Assembly (NCBI RefSeq): GCF_010882125.1
Contig: NZ_JAAGVZ010000009.1
Span: forward strand, 116,767 to 180,766
Length of the DNA stretch: 64,000 nt
Direction: 5' to 3'
Origin: Peribacillus alkalitolerans
Lineage (GTDB): Bacteria > Bacillota > Bacilli > Bacillales > DSM-1321
Shown here: one piece after another, positions 16,500 through 26,301 of the stretch
Position numbering within the stretch: the stretch's first letter is position 1
How the letters are laid out: every line of letters starts with the position of its first letter
Position numbers and translations under genes: made by a program
Notes under the pieces: generated by a model
What the model saw: the letters and a program-made list of their open reading frames with translations, nothing else
Database searches by the model: none
What the model was told of the DNA's origin: nothing

Positions 16500-16526
16500 A
16501 AGAAAAAAACTGCTATAACGCAGTTT
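16500..16526 (-). terminator. yqzM terminator
   Basis: Minus strand AAACTGC and GCAGTTT (16507-16526) pair around a 6-nt loop and run into TTTTTTTCTTTTTT. Two further hairpins (16528-16540 and 16554-16575) lie between this and yqzM. Confidence 0.8.
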
Positions 16527-16553
16527 CGTGGTAGTGCCACAGGGGCATAAGGG

Positions 16554-16575
16554 AGGCCTTCTGAGTAGAAGGCCT
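16554..16575. terminator. Hairpin between comEC and yqzM
   Basis: AGGCCTTCT and AGAAGGCCT form a 9-bp perfect stem around GAGT. It lies between two convergent genes and may insulate both. There is no clear T-tract. Confidence 0.5.
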
Positions 16576-16589
16576 ATGTAAAGATTAAA

Positions 16590-16724
16590 TTATGACCCAA
16601 AGAAATGGATAACTGTTGCGATAACGAACATAGTAGCGAAGAATCCAAAAGAAACGATGAATCCTACACCGGAATCAATTGCATCATTACGCTTTGATTG
16701 TACATTCTTTTCAAATTGATTCAT
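16590..16724 (-). CDS. yqzM: Small membrane protein YqzM
   Basis: A 44-residue protein starting MNQFEKNVQSKRNDAIDSG, then one hydrophobic helix (about 20-42) ending HFFGS. It matches B. subtilis YqzM in sequence and position between comEC and holA. AGGAGGG lies 7 nt before the ATG. Function unknown. Confidence 0.9.
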   Translation of the reverse strand: MNQFEKNVQSKRNDAIDSGVGFIVSFGFFATMFVIATVIHFFGS

Positions 16725-16854
16725 GTCTAAACCCTCCTATTTCTATTTTAGTATAAGCGATTCCAAAAAAAAAATCTACAACTCACGATTTGTTTTCCTA
16801 TACTGACAAGAGTTGTCACAAATAGTTTACAATTGTGGGGTAAAAATAATACCA

Positions 16855-16926
16855 CAAAGCGGTTCAAATCACCAGCCGCTCTTCCCGTCTGAGGAAGTAA
16901 GGGACCCGGGTCTTGCTTTCCTGACG
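16855..16926. other. Unassigned GC-rich hairpin pair between yqzM and holA
   Basis: Two imperfect stem-loops stand side by side: AGCGG/CCGCT (about 16858-16880) and a longer one around GGACCCGGGTC (AGGAAGTAAG with CTTGCTTTCCT, about 16893-16925). The stretch is GC-rich compared with its flanks, contains no ORF, and does not resemble a riboswitch or tRNA that I recognise. It could be a structured RNA in the yqzM 5' region or a small repeat. Confidence 0.5.
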
Positions 16927-16938
16927 TTTATATAGATT

Positions 16939-16969
16939 GAGGGAATTGATTATTCGTATCAATTCCCTC
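16939..16969. terminator. Perfect 12-bp hairpin upstream of holA
   Basis: GAGGGAATTGAT and ATCAATTCCCTC pair around a 7-nt loop. It may terminate transcription arriving from the preceding structured stretch; the T-tract is weak. Confidence 0.5.
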
Positions 16970-17035
16970 TTATACTTGCCAAAATGTACAAGCATGGCTA
17001 CCATTGTAATATGAAAACAAAAGAGGCGATGCATT

Positions 17036-18061
17036 TTGGTAACAGACGTTTGGAAAAGCTTAAAAAAACAACAATTTCAGCCCATTTATTTACTATTCGG
17101 CAACGAGCCATTTCTAATAAATGAAACAAAGAGAATTATGGTGGATCATGTCCTCCAACCGGAAGAATTAGATTTTAATTTTTCCGTATTCGATCTTGAG
17201 GAAACTCCAGTCGAAGTAGCGTTGGAGGAGGCGGAAACACTTCCATTCATGGGAGAGAAACGAATCGTATTTTTACAAAACCCGGTCTTTTTGACGGCTG
17301 AAAAAACGAAAGAAAAAGTGGAGCATGATATAAAAAGGTTAGAGCAATATATCGACAATCCAGCTCCTTTTTCAATTGTAGTTATTGTGGCCCCTTATGA
17401 AAAGCTTGATGAGCGGAAAAAAATAACGAAAGAATTGAAGCGAAAAGCTACCATTGTAGAAGCAAAAAAGCTTTCCGAGAATGACCTGGTAAACTGGATC
17501 CAAGAACGGGTGATTGCCCAAGGGATAGCAATCGATAACGATGCAGCGCAAGCACTAATGGCTTTGAATGGAACAAATTTGATGATGTTGTCGAGTGAAA
17601 TAGATAAAATGGCATTATTCTTCGGTGGAAATGGAAGGATCACAGTGCCAATCGTTGAAAAGCTCGTATCAAAATCATTTGAACAAAATGTCTTCACACT
17701 TGTTGAAAAAATATTAAATCGGAATGTCGCAGAATCAATTGAAATCCTACAGGAATTATTGAGGCAAAATGAGGAACCGATAAAAATTGTCAGTATCATG
17801 GCCGGTCAAATTCGATTATTATACCAAGTGAAAGAGCTAACTAATCAGGGCTACCAACAACAAAGGATCGCTGGTTTACTTAAGGTGCATCCATATCGTG
17901 TAAAACTTGCGATGGAAAAAACAAGAATGTTTCAGACAAAAGAATTGCTGTACCTGATTAATGAATTAGCAGATGCGGATTATAAAATGAAAACGGGGCA
18001 AATGGACAAAGCATTATTGATGGAATTGATCATTTTGAAATTGCATAGGGCTCATTCATAG
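17036..18061 (+). CDS. holA: DNA polymerase III subunit delta
   Basis: The clamp-loader delta subunit, which opens the beta clamp. The 341-residue product starts VTDVWKSLKKQQFQPIYLLFGNE, typical of YqeN/HolA, with the AAA+-like N-terminal domains and C-terminal collar helices. TTG at 17036 is the start, with AGAGG about 10 nt upstream. It stands alone with a terminator behind it, in the same position as B. subtilis yqeN. Confidence 0.94.
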   Translation: MVTDVWKSLKKQQFQPIYLLFGNEPFLINETKRIMVDHVLQPEELDFNFSVFDLEETPVEVALEEAETLPFMGEKRIVFLQNPVFLTAEKTKEKVEHDIKRLEQYIDNPAPFSIVVIVAPYEKLDERKKITKELKRKATIVEAKKLSENDLVNWIQERVIAQGIAIDNDAAQALMALNGTNLMMLSSEIDKMALFFGGNGRITVPIVEKLVSKSFEQNVFTLVEKILNRNVAESIEILQELLRQNEEPIKIVSIMAGQIRLLYQVKELTNQGYQQQRIAGLLKVHPYRVKLAMEKTRMFQTKELLYLINELADADYKMKTGQMDKALLMELIILKLHRAHS

Positions 18062-18069
18062 TGGATTAG

Positions 18070-18094
18070 AAAAAGACCTTCATTGGTCTTTTTT
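18070..18094 (+). terminator. holA terminator
   Basis: AAAAAGACC and GGTCTTTTT pair around a 6-nt loop and end in a T-tract, 9 nt after the holA stop. Confidence 0.85.
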
Positions 18095-18188
18095 GTTGTA
18101 GAGGAAGAAAATAATTTATGGTTTTTCTTAGAAAAAAGTCTAAAACAAGGGTTCTAAATTAGTTTTTAAGGCAAACGGATAAAAAGCA

Positions 18189-18319
18189 GGTTGATTGAAA
18201 CGGAAGGTGCGAGACTCCTGCGGGAACAGCGGGACAGGTGAGACCCCACAGGCGTAAAGCGCCGAGGAGGCTCACCGCCCGCCCCGCGGAAAGCGAGCAT
18301 CCTGGAGTGGAAATCAACA
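18189..18319. repeat. GC-rich palindromic repeat, copy 2
   Basis: A 131-bp element that starts GGTTGATTG and ends GGAAATCAAC, so its ends are inverted. Internal motifs are ACTCCTGCGGGA, ACAGGTGAGACCCC, GCGCCGAGGAGGCTCACCG and CGCGGAAAGCGAGCATCC. This is the uninterrupted form of the family; copies 3 and 4 carry an insert after ACTCCT. Elements of this appearance are common between genes in several Bacillaceae genomes as far as I recall. Confidence 0.85.
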
Positions 18320-18369
18320 TTTCCCTTGTTAAATAGGAACATAGTTTACGGATATAACCAAGACAAAAG

Positions 18370-18394
18370 AAAAAACGATCCAAGGAGGATCGTT
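18370..18394 (-). terminator. rpsT terminator
   Basis: AACGATCC and GGATCGTT pair around a short loop, and on the minus strand they run into TTTTTCTTTTG, just after the rpsT stop. Confidence 0.85.
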
Positions 18395-18398
18395 CTCA

Positions 18399-18665
18399 TT
18401 AAGCGTTTGTTACTGCATTTAGCTTTTTAGTAAGACGAGATTTCTTACGGGCTGCCGCATTTTTATGGATTAATCCTTTAGATGCAGCTTTGTCTAATTT
18501 CTTAACAGCCAATAAAAGAGCGTCTTTTGCGTTTTCATCATTGTTAGTAATAGTAGCTTCTGCATTCTTAACAGCAGTACGCATTGCAGATTTAGCAGTA
18601 GCGTTTTGAAGTCTATTTTTTTCGATAGTTTTTACGCGTTTGATGGCAGATTTAATATTTGGCAT
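18399..18665 (-). CDS. rpsT: 30S ribosomal protein S20
   Basis: An 88-residue basic protein, [20 protein letters not shown], that binds 16S rRNA in the 30S body. The start at 18665 is set by AGGAGGTG 6 nt upstream; a spurious in-frame ATG lies 9 nt further up. The divergent neighbour is gpr, as in B. subtilis. Confidence 0.97.
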   Translation of the reverse strand: MPNIKSAIKRVKTIEKNRLQNATAKSAMRTAVKNAEATITNNDENAKDALLLAVKKLDKAASKGLIHKNAAARKKSRLTKKLNAVTNA

Positions 18666-18693
18666 TCCGTTCACCTCCTACAAAGACATCGAG

Positions 18694-18722
18694 ATTATAT
18701 TAACTCGACAAATCATAAACAA
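18694..18722 (-). promoter_or_regulatory. rpsT sigma-A promoter
   Basis: Minus strand TTGTTT (18717-18722), 17-nt spacer, perfect TATAAT (18694-18699). Confidence 0.7.
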
Positions 18723-18911
18723 TTCGCAACAAAAGATATTCTAACAGACTGTCTTTTATATTGCAATACCATTCGTTCAAGTATCTTTGAGGGATAAAGG
18801 AACGATAGCTTTTATTATAGCTCTATTTTTAAAAATAATCTACAAAAAAATGCAGAATGAGAAATCAATGATTGGAAAAAATAATCCTATATATGTTGGG
18901 AGGCTATCGAA

Positions 18912-20030
18912 TTGAATAATAACCTGGATTTATCTAAATACTCGATCCGAACTGACTTAGCTTTAGAAGCCAATGAAATGGCCATTGCTGAAAGAGGAGT
19001 CACAAGTACAGAAAACCTTTCAAAAATTGAAGGGGTCATTATTAAGGAAAAAGATGTAGATGATATAAAGGTTTCATTAGTGGAGATTACTGAAGAAGGG
19101 GAAAAGGCGATTGGGAAAAAGAAAGGAAGTTACATAACAATAGAAGTGCAAGGGATTCGTGACCAGAATACGGATATTCAACAAAGGGTTGAAAAAGTAT
19201 TTGCCGAGGAGTTCTCTTATTTTTTGCAAAAGCTTAACCTGACAAAGGATAGCAGTTGTTTAGTGGTTGGATTAGGAAATTGGAATGTAACTCCTGATGC
19301 TTTAGGACCTTCTGTCATAGAAAACTTGTTGATTACTCGGCATATGTTTGAATTAGAGCCTACACAAGTGGAAGAAGGGTTTCGTCCAGTTAGCGGAATC
19401 TCACCTGGTGTCATGGGGCTTACGGGAATTGAAACAAGCGATATCATTCATGGCGTTATCGAAAAAACCAAGCCGGAGTTTGTAATAGCCATCGATGCAT
19501 TGGCTGCAAGATCTTTACAACGTGTCAATTCAACGATTCAGATATCTGATACGGGTATCCACCCTGGCTCAGGTGTAGGTAACAAAAGAAAAGAGTTAAG
19601 TAAGGAAACTTTAGGCATACCGGTCATTGCAATTGGTGTTCCTACCGTTGTGGACGCTGTTTCTATTACGAGCGATACAATAGATTTCATCCTAAAGCAT
19701 TTCGGAAAGGAAATGAAAGAAGGAAATCGTCCTTCTAGGTCCCTTGCACCTGCTGGATTCAATTTTGGGAAAAAGAAAAAGCTAACAGATGAAGATTTAC
19801 CGGAAGAAGAACATCGTAAAACATTCCTTGGTATGATTGGGACTTTACCCGATGAAGAAAAGAGAAAATTGATATACGAAGTATTATCACCGATTGGCCA
19901 TAACTTAATGGTCACTCCGAAAGAAGTGGATGTATTCATTGAGGATACGGCAAACCTTATTGCCAATGGTTTGAATGCAGCGTTACATGAAGCAGTAAAT
20001 CAAGATAATACAGGATTCTACACTAGATAA
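18912..20030 (+). CDS. gpr: Germination protease Gpr
   Basis: A 372-residue A25-family protease made as a zymogen in the forespore; it degrades small acid-soluble spore proteins at germination. Conserved blocks include [34 protein letters not shown] and [19 protein letters not shown] short N-terminal pro-peptide precedes the RTDLALE segment. TTG at 18912 follows GGGAGG at 8 nt spacing. Gpr is normally sigma-G dependent; I did not find a convincing sigma-G promoter. Confidence 0.96.
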   Translation: MNNNLDLSKYSIRTDLALEANEMAIAERGVTSTENLSKIEGVIIKEKDVDDIKVSLVEITEEGEKAIGKKKGSYITIEVQGIRDQNTDIQQRVEKVFAEEFSYFLQKLNLTKDSSCLVVGLGNWNVTPDALGPSVIENLLITRHMFELEPTQVEEGFRPVSGISPGVMGLTGIETSDIIHGVIEKTKPEFVIAIDALAARSLQRVNSTIQISDTGIHPGSGVGNKRKELSKETLGIPVIAIGVPTVVDAVSITSDTIDFILKHFGKEMKEGNRPSRSLAPAGFNFGKKKKLTDEDLPEEEHRKTFLGMIGTLPDEEKRKLIYEVLSPIGHNLMVTPKEVDVFIEDTANLIANGLNAALHEAVNQDNTGFYTR

Positions 20031-20063
20031 GAGAGGTGGCGAAAACCGCCTTCTCTCTTTTTT
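20031..20063 (+). terminator. gpr terminator
   Basis: GAGAGGTGGCG and CGCCTTCTCTC pair imperfectly and end in TTTTTTTT, directly after the gpr stop. Confidence 0.75.
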
Positions 20064-20221
20064 TGTGCAGAATTTCTTTTTGAAAATGGTAATACTAGAT
20101 ATGTTCTTTTTATAGTATTCAAGAAGTTCTATCTATTTCAAAACAAGATACAAAATTTTCGTTCTATCTACTCTAGTAAATACATAAGCATTTAATAGAC
20201 AAGCTTGGAAAGGGTGATAGT

Positions 20222-21427
20222 ATGAGACGTAATTTAGACGTAGAACGATTTACAATTATCCAAGGAAATACCATAGTTAAAGGATTCTTTTCCGTTGTCA
20301 TTTTGATGTTGTTTATATTCTCAGTCAGTGGGATTTTAACTTCTATGAAACCAGAATTAAGATTTTCTTCTCAATCAGTCAATGAAGCGACTAGTATATT
20401 TTCCGGTGAAATGCTTTATTCTCTCCTTGCACAAGAAAATCAATATTTTAAACAGGCCATTCCAGCCAAGAAAAAAGTGTCAATCCAAAAAGAAATGTTA
20501 AAGTATAGTGCCAATATTTCATTAGACGATCCGAGGAGCCTGCTTGGTAGGGAACTTCCTGGATTCTCCATTTTTGATAGTGATATCTTACTTGCTGGTA
20601 TGGGAACAAACTATACGAATATGCCATATGAATCTGCTCCTCCACTTGCGGTTTTAACAGCTGAAAGAGATGCTGCTTTACAGAATCTTGAGGAGCTCGC
20701 TGAGACTATCAAGGATAATCCGAACCCTACACCTCCTGCAACTACTAACGGGAAAAAAGTGGTTTACGTTTACCATACTCATAATAGAGAATCATTTCTA
20801 CCTTACTTAAAGGGCGTCACGAATCCAAATAAGGCACAACATTCACAAATTAATATTACTAAGATAGGGGAAAAGATGACCAAAGAGCTCCAAGAAAAAG
20901 GAATCGGTACAGTTGTTGATACTACAGATGTGATGGGAAGCTTAACTAAAAAAGGCTTAACCTACCCTAAGGCGTACCAAGAATCAAGAGGGGTCGTTCA
21001 ACAAGCAATGGCTTCAAACAAAGATTTAACTTATTTAATAGACATTCATCGTGATTCTAAAAGAAAGAAACACACTACAGTGAACATCAAAGGGAAGAAC
21101 TATGCAAAACTTGCTTTTATCATTGGCGGTAATAATGCGCAGTATAAAAAGAATTACGCTGTTGTTGAAAAGCTACACCATCTAATGGAAAAGAAATATC
21201 CAGGATTATCAAGGGGTGTCATTAAACAACAGGGAGCAAATTTCAACGGAAAGTACAATCAAGATCTTTCAGGAAATGCCATGCTTATAGAATTTGGCGG
21301 AGTTGACAATACTTTTGAAGAGCTCTATGCATCGGTTGAAGCTTTCACCACTGTTTTCAGTGAATATTACTGGGCTGAAAATGATGCAGAACCGGTCAAT
21401 GCTTCGGCTGAGTCAGAAAAAAAATAA
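20222..21427 (+). CDS. spoIIP: Stage II sporulation protein P, engulfment amidase/endopeptidase
   Basis: A 401-residue membrane-anchored peptidoglycan hydrolase that works with SpoIID and SpoIIM in engulfment. A transmembrane anchor occupies about 20-42. The catalytic domain (about 175-385) has zinc-binding HTHNRE at 185-190 and IDIHRDSKR near 275-283, as in SpoIIP. A Pro/Asn/Thr-rich linker precedes it. The start has AAAGGGTG upstream. It is followed closely by yqxA, so the two are probably co-transcribed in the mother cell. Confidence 0.95.
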   Translation: MRRNLDVERFTIIQGNTIVKGFFSVVILMLFIFSVSGILTSMKPELRFSSQSVNEATSIFSGEMLYSLLAQENQYFKQAIPAKKKVSIQKEMLKYSANISLDDPRSLLGRELPGFSIFDSDILLAGMGTNYTNMPYESAPPLAVLTAERDAALQNLEELAETIKDNPNPTPPATTNGKKVVYVYHTHNRESFLPYLKGVTNPNKAQHSQINITKIGEKMTKELQEKGIGTVVDTTDVMGSLTKKGLTYPKAYQESRGVVQQAMASNKDLTYLIDIHRDSKRKKHTTVNIKGKNYAKLAFIIGGNNAQYKKNYAVVEKLHHLMEKKYPGLSRGVIKQQGANFNGKYNQDLSGNAMLIEFGGVDNTFEELYASVEAFTTVFSEYYWAENDAEPVNASAESEKK

Positions 21428-21451
21428 ACGGCATTCTAGAGAGGTGTTACC

Positions 21452-21781
21452 TTGATCAAATTTATGTTGAAAAGCATGCTTGTTGTATTGATATTGTTTT
21501 TTGGAGTCCTGTTCGGTATGCAAAAAGCCAACGAAGGCATGAAAAATATGAAGGGTTACGATGATCCTGCTCTCTATAGTGCTTTTACAGTTGATGAGGG
21601 GAAAAAGGGCGTTGAAGCTTCGGTGTTAGGACAAAAAGTGACAAGCCATGATCTTGAAACAAAGAAAAAACAATTGGAAGACATGGAAGCGTTCAATTTG
21701 TTCTCTTCAATTGGAAAAAAGTTGTCTAATGGTATAAGCGAGATTGTCCAATCTATAGTTGGTTTATTATCAGGTTCATAA
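21452..21781 (+). CDS. yqxA: YqxA family protein (DUF3679)
   Basis: A 109-residue protein with one N-terminal membrane helix (about 8-22) and a polar, helical C-terminal half. It follows spoIIP as in B. subtilis; the family is of unknown function. It starts at a TTG preceded by GAGAGGTG. The short intergenic gap suggests one operon with spoIIP. Confidence 0.88.
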   Translation: MIKFMLKSMLVVLILFFGVLFGMQKANEGMKNMKGYDDPALYSAFTVDEGKKGVEASVLGQKVTSHDLETKKKQLEDMEAFNLFSSIGKKLSNGISEIVQSIVGLLSGS

Positions 21782-21787
21782 TTTTTC

Positions 21788-21814
21788 TAAGCAGCCAATA
21801 GGCTGTTTTTTTTT
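21788..21814 (+). terminator. spoIIP-yqxA terminator
   Basis: CAGCC and GGCTG pair around AATA and are followed by nine T residues. Confidence 0.8.
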
Positions 21815-21862
21815 GTTTTGCTTTCGCTTTTCTACGCCTTCCTCTTTTCTTACAATCATACA

Positions 21863-21891
21863 TTGAATGTTGTAACCTGTATTGATATAAT
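21863..21891 (+). promoter_or_regulatory. lepA sigma-A promoter
   Basis: TTGAAT (21863-21868), 17-nt spacer, perfect TATAAT (21886-21891), 43 nt before the lepA start. Confidence 0.7.
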
Positions 21892-21933
21892 CAATGCTAG
21901 TGTATTTGTGTCGAATTACAGGAGTGAAAATAG

Positions 21934-23769
21934 ATGAATTTAGAAGATAAATTAAAAAGACAGAAAAATATCCGCAATTTCTCCATCATTGCACATATCG
22001 ACCATGGTAAATCAACGTTGGCCGATCGTATCCTGGAGAAAACAAATGCGTTAGCTCAACGTGAAATGAAAGCCCAGTTGCTAGATTCAATGGATCTTGA
22101 GAGAGAACGTGGTATTACCATTAAGCTAAATGCTGTCCAATTGAAATATAAAGCAAAGGATGGAGAGGAATACACTTTCCATTTAATCGATACCCCAGGT
22201 CATGTAGACTTCACTTATGAAGTCTCTAGAAGTTTGGCTGCTTGTGAAGGAGCTGTCCTAGTCGTAGATGCTGCTCAGGGAATAGAAGCCCAGACATTAG
22301 CAAATGTGTATCTTGCATTGGATAATGATTTGGAAATTCTTCCAGTCATTAACAAGATTGATCTTCCAAGTGCGGATCCTGAGAGAGTAAGAAATGAAAT
22401 CGAAGAAGTGATTGGATTAGATGCTTCTGAAGCGGTTTTGGCTTCCGCAAAGGCTGGTATCGGAATAGAAGAAATTCTTGAGCAAGTGGTGAAGCAAGTG
22501 CCACCTCCACAAGGAGACCCTGAAGCTCCATTAAAAGCTTTGATCTTTGATTCCCTCTATGATGCTTACAGAGGTGTTATCTCATTCATCCGTGTTGTTG
22601 AAGGGTCAGTGAAGGTAGGAGACAAAGTAAAAATGATGGCAACTGGTAAGGAATTTGAAGTAACCGAAGTTGGTGTATTTACACCAAAAGCAGTGCTTCA
22701 AGATGAACTTACAGTGGGAGATGTAGGTTATTTAGCCGCATCGATCAGAAACGTTGGGGATACTCAGGTTGGTGATACAATTACCAACGCGAAGAATGGT
22801 GCTACTGAGGCACTTCCAGGTTACCGTAAGTTGAACCCTATGGTATATTGTGGACTTTATCCAATCGATTCTGCTCGTTTCATTGACTTACGTGAGGCAC
22901 TTGAAAAGTTGCAGTTAAATGACTCTGCATTACAATTCGAGCCAGAAACTTCACAAGCACTAGGGTTTGGTTTCCGCTGTGGTTTCTTAGGATTGCTTCA
23001 TATGGAAATCATCCAAGAACGTATTGAGCGTGAATTCAAGATTGACCTGATCACTACGGCACCAAGCGTTATCTACCATGTGAAACAAACGGATGGAACT
23101 GAAATTCGGGTAGATAATCCTTCTGATATGCCTGATGCCCAAAAAATTGAATCGGTTGAAGAACCTTATGTAAAAGCAACCATGATGGCTCCTAATGATT
23201 ATGTGGGTGCTATTATGGAACTTTGTCAGGAGAAGCGTGGAATTTTCATCGACATGCAATATATGGATGAGACCCGTGTTAATATTGTTTATGAAATTCC
23301 GTTATCTGAGATAGTTTATGATTTCTTCGACCAATTAAAATCAAGTACAAAAGGCTATGCTTCTTTCGATTATGAATTAATTGGATACAAAGCCTCTAAG
23401 CTTGTGAAAATGGATATCCTTTTGAATGCTGAAAAGGTCGATGCGCTAAGCTTTATTGTTCATAGAGACTTTGCTTACGAAAGAGGAAAAGTCATCGTTG
23501 AAAAATTGAAAGAACTAATTCCTAGACAACAATTCGAAGTGCCAATCCAAGCTGCCATTGGCCAAAAAATCGTTGCACGTTCAACCATTAAAGCAATGCG
23601 TAAAAACGTATTGGCAAAATGTTACGGTGGAGATATCTCCCGTAAGCGTAAATTGCTTGAAAAGCAAAAAGAGGGTAAAAAACGCATGAAGCAAGTAGGT
23701 TCTGTAGAAGTTCCTCAAGAAGCTTTCATGGCAGTATTAAAAATGGACGACACTACACCGAAAAAATAA
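21934..23769 (+). CDS. lepA: Elongation factor 4 (LepA)
   Basis: A 611-residue translational GTPase that acts on paused or assembling ribosomes. The G1 loop AHIDHGKS is at 20-27, DTPGH and NKIDLP follow, and the LepA-specific C-terminal domain ([20 protein letters not shown]) is present. Length is normal. It has its own promoter and a terminator behind it. Confidence 0.97.
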   Translation: MNLEDKLKRQKNIRNFSIIAHIDHGKSTLADRILEKTNALAQREMKAQLLDSMDLERERGITIKLNAVQLKYKAKDGEEYTFHLIDTPGHVDFTYEVSRSLAACEGAVLVVDAAQGIEAQTLANVYLALDNDLEILPVINKIDLPSADPERVRNEIEEVIGLDASEAVLASAKAGIGIEEILEQVVKQVPPPQGDPEAPLKALIFDSLYDAYRGVISFIRVVEGSVKVGDKVKMMATGKEFEVTEVGVFTPKAVLQDELTVGDVGYLAASIRNVGDTQVGDTITNAKNGATEALPGYRKLNPMVYCGLYPIDSARFIDLREALEKLQLNDSALQFEPETSQALGFGFRCGFLGLLHMEIIQERIEREFKIDLITTAPSVIYHVKQTDGTEIRVDNPSDMPDAQKIESVEEPYVKATMMAPNDYVGAIMELCQEKRGIFIDMQYMDETRVNIVYEIPLSEIVYDFFDQLKSSTKGYASFDYELIGYKASKLVKMDILLNAEKVDALSFIVHRDFAYERGKVIVEKLKELIPRQQFEVPIQAAIGQKIVARSTIKAMRKNVLAKCYGGDISRKRKLLEKQKEGKKRMKQVGSVEVPQEAFMAVLKMDDTTPKK

Positions 23770-23778
23770 CGATGCATG

Positions 23779-23825
23779 GAGGCTAGAGGGGACTTAATAT
23801 CCGCTAGCCTCTTTTGTTTCAAATG
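23779..23825 (+). terminator. lepA terminator
   Basis: GAGGCTAG (23779-23786) and CTAGCCTC (23814-23821) form the base of a long hairpin that ends in TTTTG. Confidence 0.75.
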
Positions 23826-23842
23826 GAAAGAAGGAATGCAAA

Positions 23843-24985
23843 ATGACAAAAAGCGCCTATATCCATATACCTTTCTGTCAGCATATTTGCCATTATTGTG
23901 ATTTTAATAAAATGTTTGTTAAGGGCCAACCAGTAGATGAATATTTAGACGCCCTTAAAATGGAAATGAAACTAGCCTTAGAAAAATATCCTACAAAGAA
24001 GCTTACCACCATTTTTGTAGGTGGTGGTACCCCTACTGCACTTGATGAAGCACAGCTTGAAAAGCTTTGTCTCTCAATAAAAGAAATACTTCCTTATGAC
24101 GAGCATGACATTGAATATACTTTTGAGGCAAATCCAGGGGACCTTTCGGATGAGAAGCTACAGGTTTTATTCAAGTTAGGCGTAAATCGTCTTAGTTTTG
24201 GAGTCCAAAGCTTTAATGAGGAGCTACTAAAGAAAATTGGTAGGACCCATAAGCCTAAGGATATTTATGAGTCTATAGAAAAAGCTCAAAAAGCAGGTTT
24301 TACTAACATCTCGATTGATCTTATTTATGGACTTCCAGGCCAAACTTTAAATGATTTTAAGGAAACGCTAAATGAGGCATTGGCTCTTGGACTACCTCAT
24401 TATTCTGGCTATTCGTTGATCGTGGAACCAAAAACCGTATTTTACAACCTCCAGCAAAAGGGTAAACTATCGTTGCCTCCTCAAGAAACTGAGGCAGCTA
24501 TGTATGAACTGCTTATGGAACAGATGGATAAACGGGGTTTAAGACAATATGAAATCAGTAATTTTGCGAATCCAGGATTTGAGAGTAAGCATAATCTTAC
24601 TTACTGGAACAATGACCAATATTTTGGTTTCGGAGCCGGTGCACACGGTTATATTGAAAATACAAGGGTTGCAAATTACGGTCCATTAAAAAAATACATG
24701 GAACCAATTCATCAAGGAAAACTTCCGTTTATTGATGTCCACGAAGTAACAATCGTTGAAAAAATGGAAGAAGAAATGTTTTTAGGCTTGCGTAAAACCG
24801 AAGGGGTGTCCATGGAAGAATTTTGTCGTAAATTCGACAAATCTCCAATTGATTTGTTTAAAAACCAAATTAACGAATTGTGTGCGAAACAGTTGATAAA
24901 AGTGGATGGGGATTCCATTTGCCTTACCCATCAAGGGAAATTGCTTGGGAATGAAGTATTTCAAGCATTTATCGGGGTATTATGA
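23843..24985 (+). CDS. hemW: Radical SAM heme chaperone HemW
   Basis: A 380-residue radical SAM protein with the cluster-binding triad Cys12, Cys16 and Cys19 (CQHICHYC). It lacks the fourth cysteine spacing of true HemN and matches the HemW family, which binds and transfers heme rather than oxidising coproporphyrinogen. B. subtilis annotation often calls it hemN. AAGGAATG lies before the ATG. Next to hrcA, as in other Bacilli. Confidence 0.93.
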   Translation: MTKSAYIHIPFCQHICHYCDFNKMFVKGQPVDEYLDALKMEMKLALEKYPTKKLTTIFVGGGTPTALDEAQLEKLCLSIKEILPYDEHDIEYTFEANPGDLSDEKLQVLFKLGVNRLSFGVQSFNEELLKKIGRTHKPKDIYESIEKAQKAGFTNISIDLIYGLPGQTLNDFKETLNEALALGLPHYSGYSLIVEPKTVFYNLQQKGKLSLPPQETEAAMYELLMEQMDKRGLRQYEISNFANPGFESKHNLTYWNNDQYFGFGAGAHGYIENTRVANYGPLKKYMEPIHQGKLPFIDVHEVTIVEKMEEEMFLGLRKTEGVSMEEFCRKFDKSPIDLFKNQINELCAKQLIKVDGDSICLTHQGKLLGNEVFQAFIGVL

Positions 24986-25054
24986 TCCATATAGAGAAGG
25001 AAGTTCCTCTTTGAAAAATTGACATTGAATTTGAATTTTTACTAAGCTAAACCG

Positions 25055-25083
25055 TTGACAGCGTAAGTGCCATCTGATAATTT
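25055..25083 (+). promoter_or_regulatory. Candidate hrcA promoter
   Basis: A perfect TTGACA (25055-25060) is followed by poorer -10 candidates near 25076-25083 (GATAAT or TAATTT). It lies directly before CIRCE, the expected place for the vegetative heat-shock promoter. Confidence 0.6.
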
Positions 25084-25093
25084 ATTAATAGAT

Positions 25094-25120
25094 TTAGCAC
25101 TCAGTACATAAGAGTGCTAA
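25094..25120 (+). promoter_or_regulatory. CIRCE operator
   Basis: A perfect TTAGCACTC (25094-25102), 9-nt spacer and GAGTGCTAA (25112-25120). HrcA dimer binds this site, and it lies just before hrcA, so the operon is autoregulated. Confidence 0.98.
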
Positions 25121-25135
25121 CAGGGGTGATCATTC

Positions 25136-26164
25136 ATGTTAACTGATCGTCAGTTATTAATTTTACAAGTTATCATCGATGATTTTATTCAATCAGCTCA
25201 ACCGGTTGGATCTCGTAGTTTGTCGAAAAAAGAGGAAATTACCTTTAGTTCGGCAACTATTAGGAATGATATGTCTGATTTAGAAGATTTAGGGTTTATT
25301 GAAAAAACCCACACTTCTTCTGGACGAGTACCATCCGAAAAAGGGTATCGCTATTATGTAGATCATTTGCTAGCCCCAGAGAAGCTTAAAACTGATGAAG
25401 TTGTGATGTTGAAATCAATTTTCGAGGAACGCATTTATGAACTAGAAAAAGTAGTCCAGCGTTCAGCCAAAATATTGTCCGAAATGACCAATTATACAGC
25501 CATTGCCCTTGGACCAAAGATGCTGGACCATAAGCTTAAGCGTATTCAGATCATCCCAATTAATCAGGAGACCGCGGTTGCAATTATTGTTACAGATACG
25601 GGCCACGTGGAAAATAAAATGATTAATTTGCCTCCAGGATTCAATATGATGGAGATTGAGAAAATGGTCAATATTTTGAATGAGAGGCTTGCTGGTGTCC
25701 CGTTGATTGAGCTTCGTGACAAGATCTATAAAGAAGTAGCGATTTTGTTGCGTCAGCATATAAGCAACTATGATTCGATCATCAATACAATAGCAGACTC
25801 GATTGTTATTCCAACGGGGGAAAAGCTGTTTTTTGGTGGTAAAACAAATATGCTTAGCCAACCAGAATTCCATGACATTGAGAAGGTACGTACGTTGCTA
25901 TCTCTTATTGAACACGAGAAAGAAATGTACCACCTAATTAAAGAAAATCCGCTTGGGATTCATGTCAAGATTGGCAAAGAAATCAAAGACCCCGCCATGG
26001 TAAATTGCAGTTTAATAACTGCCTCCTATTCCATGGGGAATGAACAGGTTGGGACGATAGCCATCCTCGGACCTACTCGTATGGAGTATTCTAGAGTAAT
26101 CAGCTTATTAAAATTATTCTCAGACGATATTTCCAAGCTGATGACAAACCTGTATCAAAAATAA
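25136..26164 (+). CDS. hrcA: Heat-inducible transcription repressor HrcA
   Basis: A 342-residue repressor of class I heat-shock genes. The N-terminal winged helix ([30 protein letters not shown]) and GAF-like dimerisation domain are intact. It represses its own operon through the CIRCE element and is held active by GroEL in B. subtilis. It starts the hrcA-grpE-dnaK-dnaJ-prmA-rsmE-mtaB block. Confidence 0.97.
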   Translation: MLTDRQLLILQVIIDDFIQSAQPVGSRSLSKKEEITFSSATIRNDMSDLEDLGFIEKTHTSSGRVPSEKGYRYYVDHLLAPEKLKTDEVVMLKSIFEERIYELEKVVQRSAKILSEMTNYTAIALGPKMLDHKLKRIQIIPINQETAVAIIVTDTGHVENKMINLPPGFNMMEIEKMVNILNERLAGVPLIELRDKIYKEVAILLRQHISNYDSIINTIADSIVIPTGEKLFFGGKTNMLSQPEFHDIEKVRTLLSLIEHEKEMYHLIKENPLGIHVKIGKEIKDPAMVNCSLITASYSMGNEQVGTIAILGPTRMEYSRVISLLKLFSDDISKLMTNLYQK

Positions 26165-26301
26165 ACTCCATGGAAATAGTGAGTATGGACTGCTTATGTG
26201 AATGCAATGCAAGCTATACCTAATTGAAACGGATGGCTTGCATTTGTTAATAGAATTTTAATATGTACTTTTAAGTGCAGAATTTCAGGGAGGTGAGATT
26301 G

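Noticed and set aside
23843-24985. True coproporphyrinogen oxidase HemN
   Set aside because: The N-terminal cysteine pattern and length match HemW heme chaperones rather than HemN.
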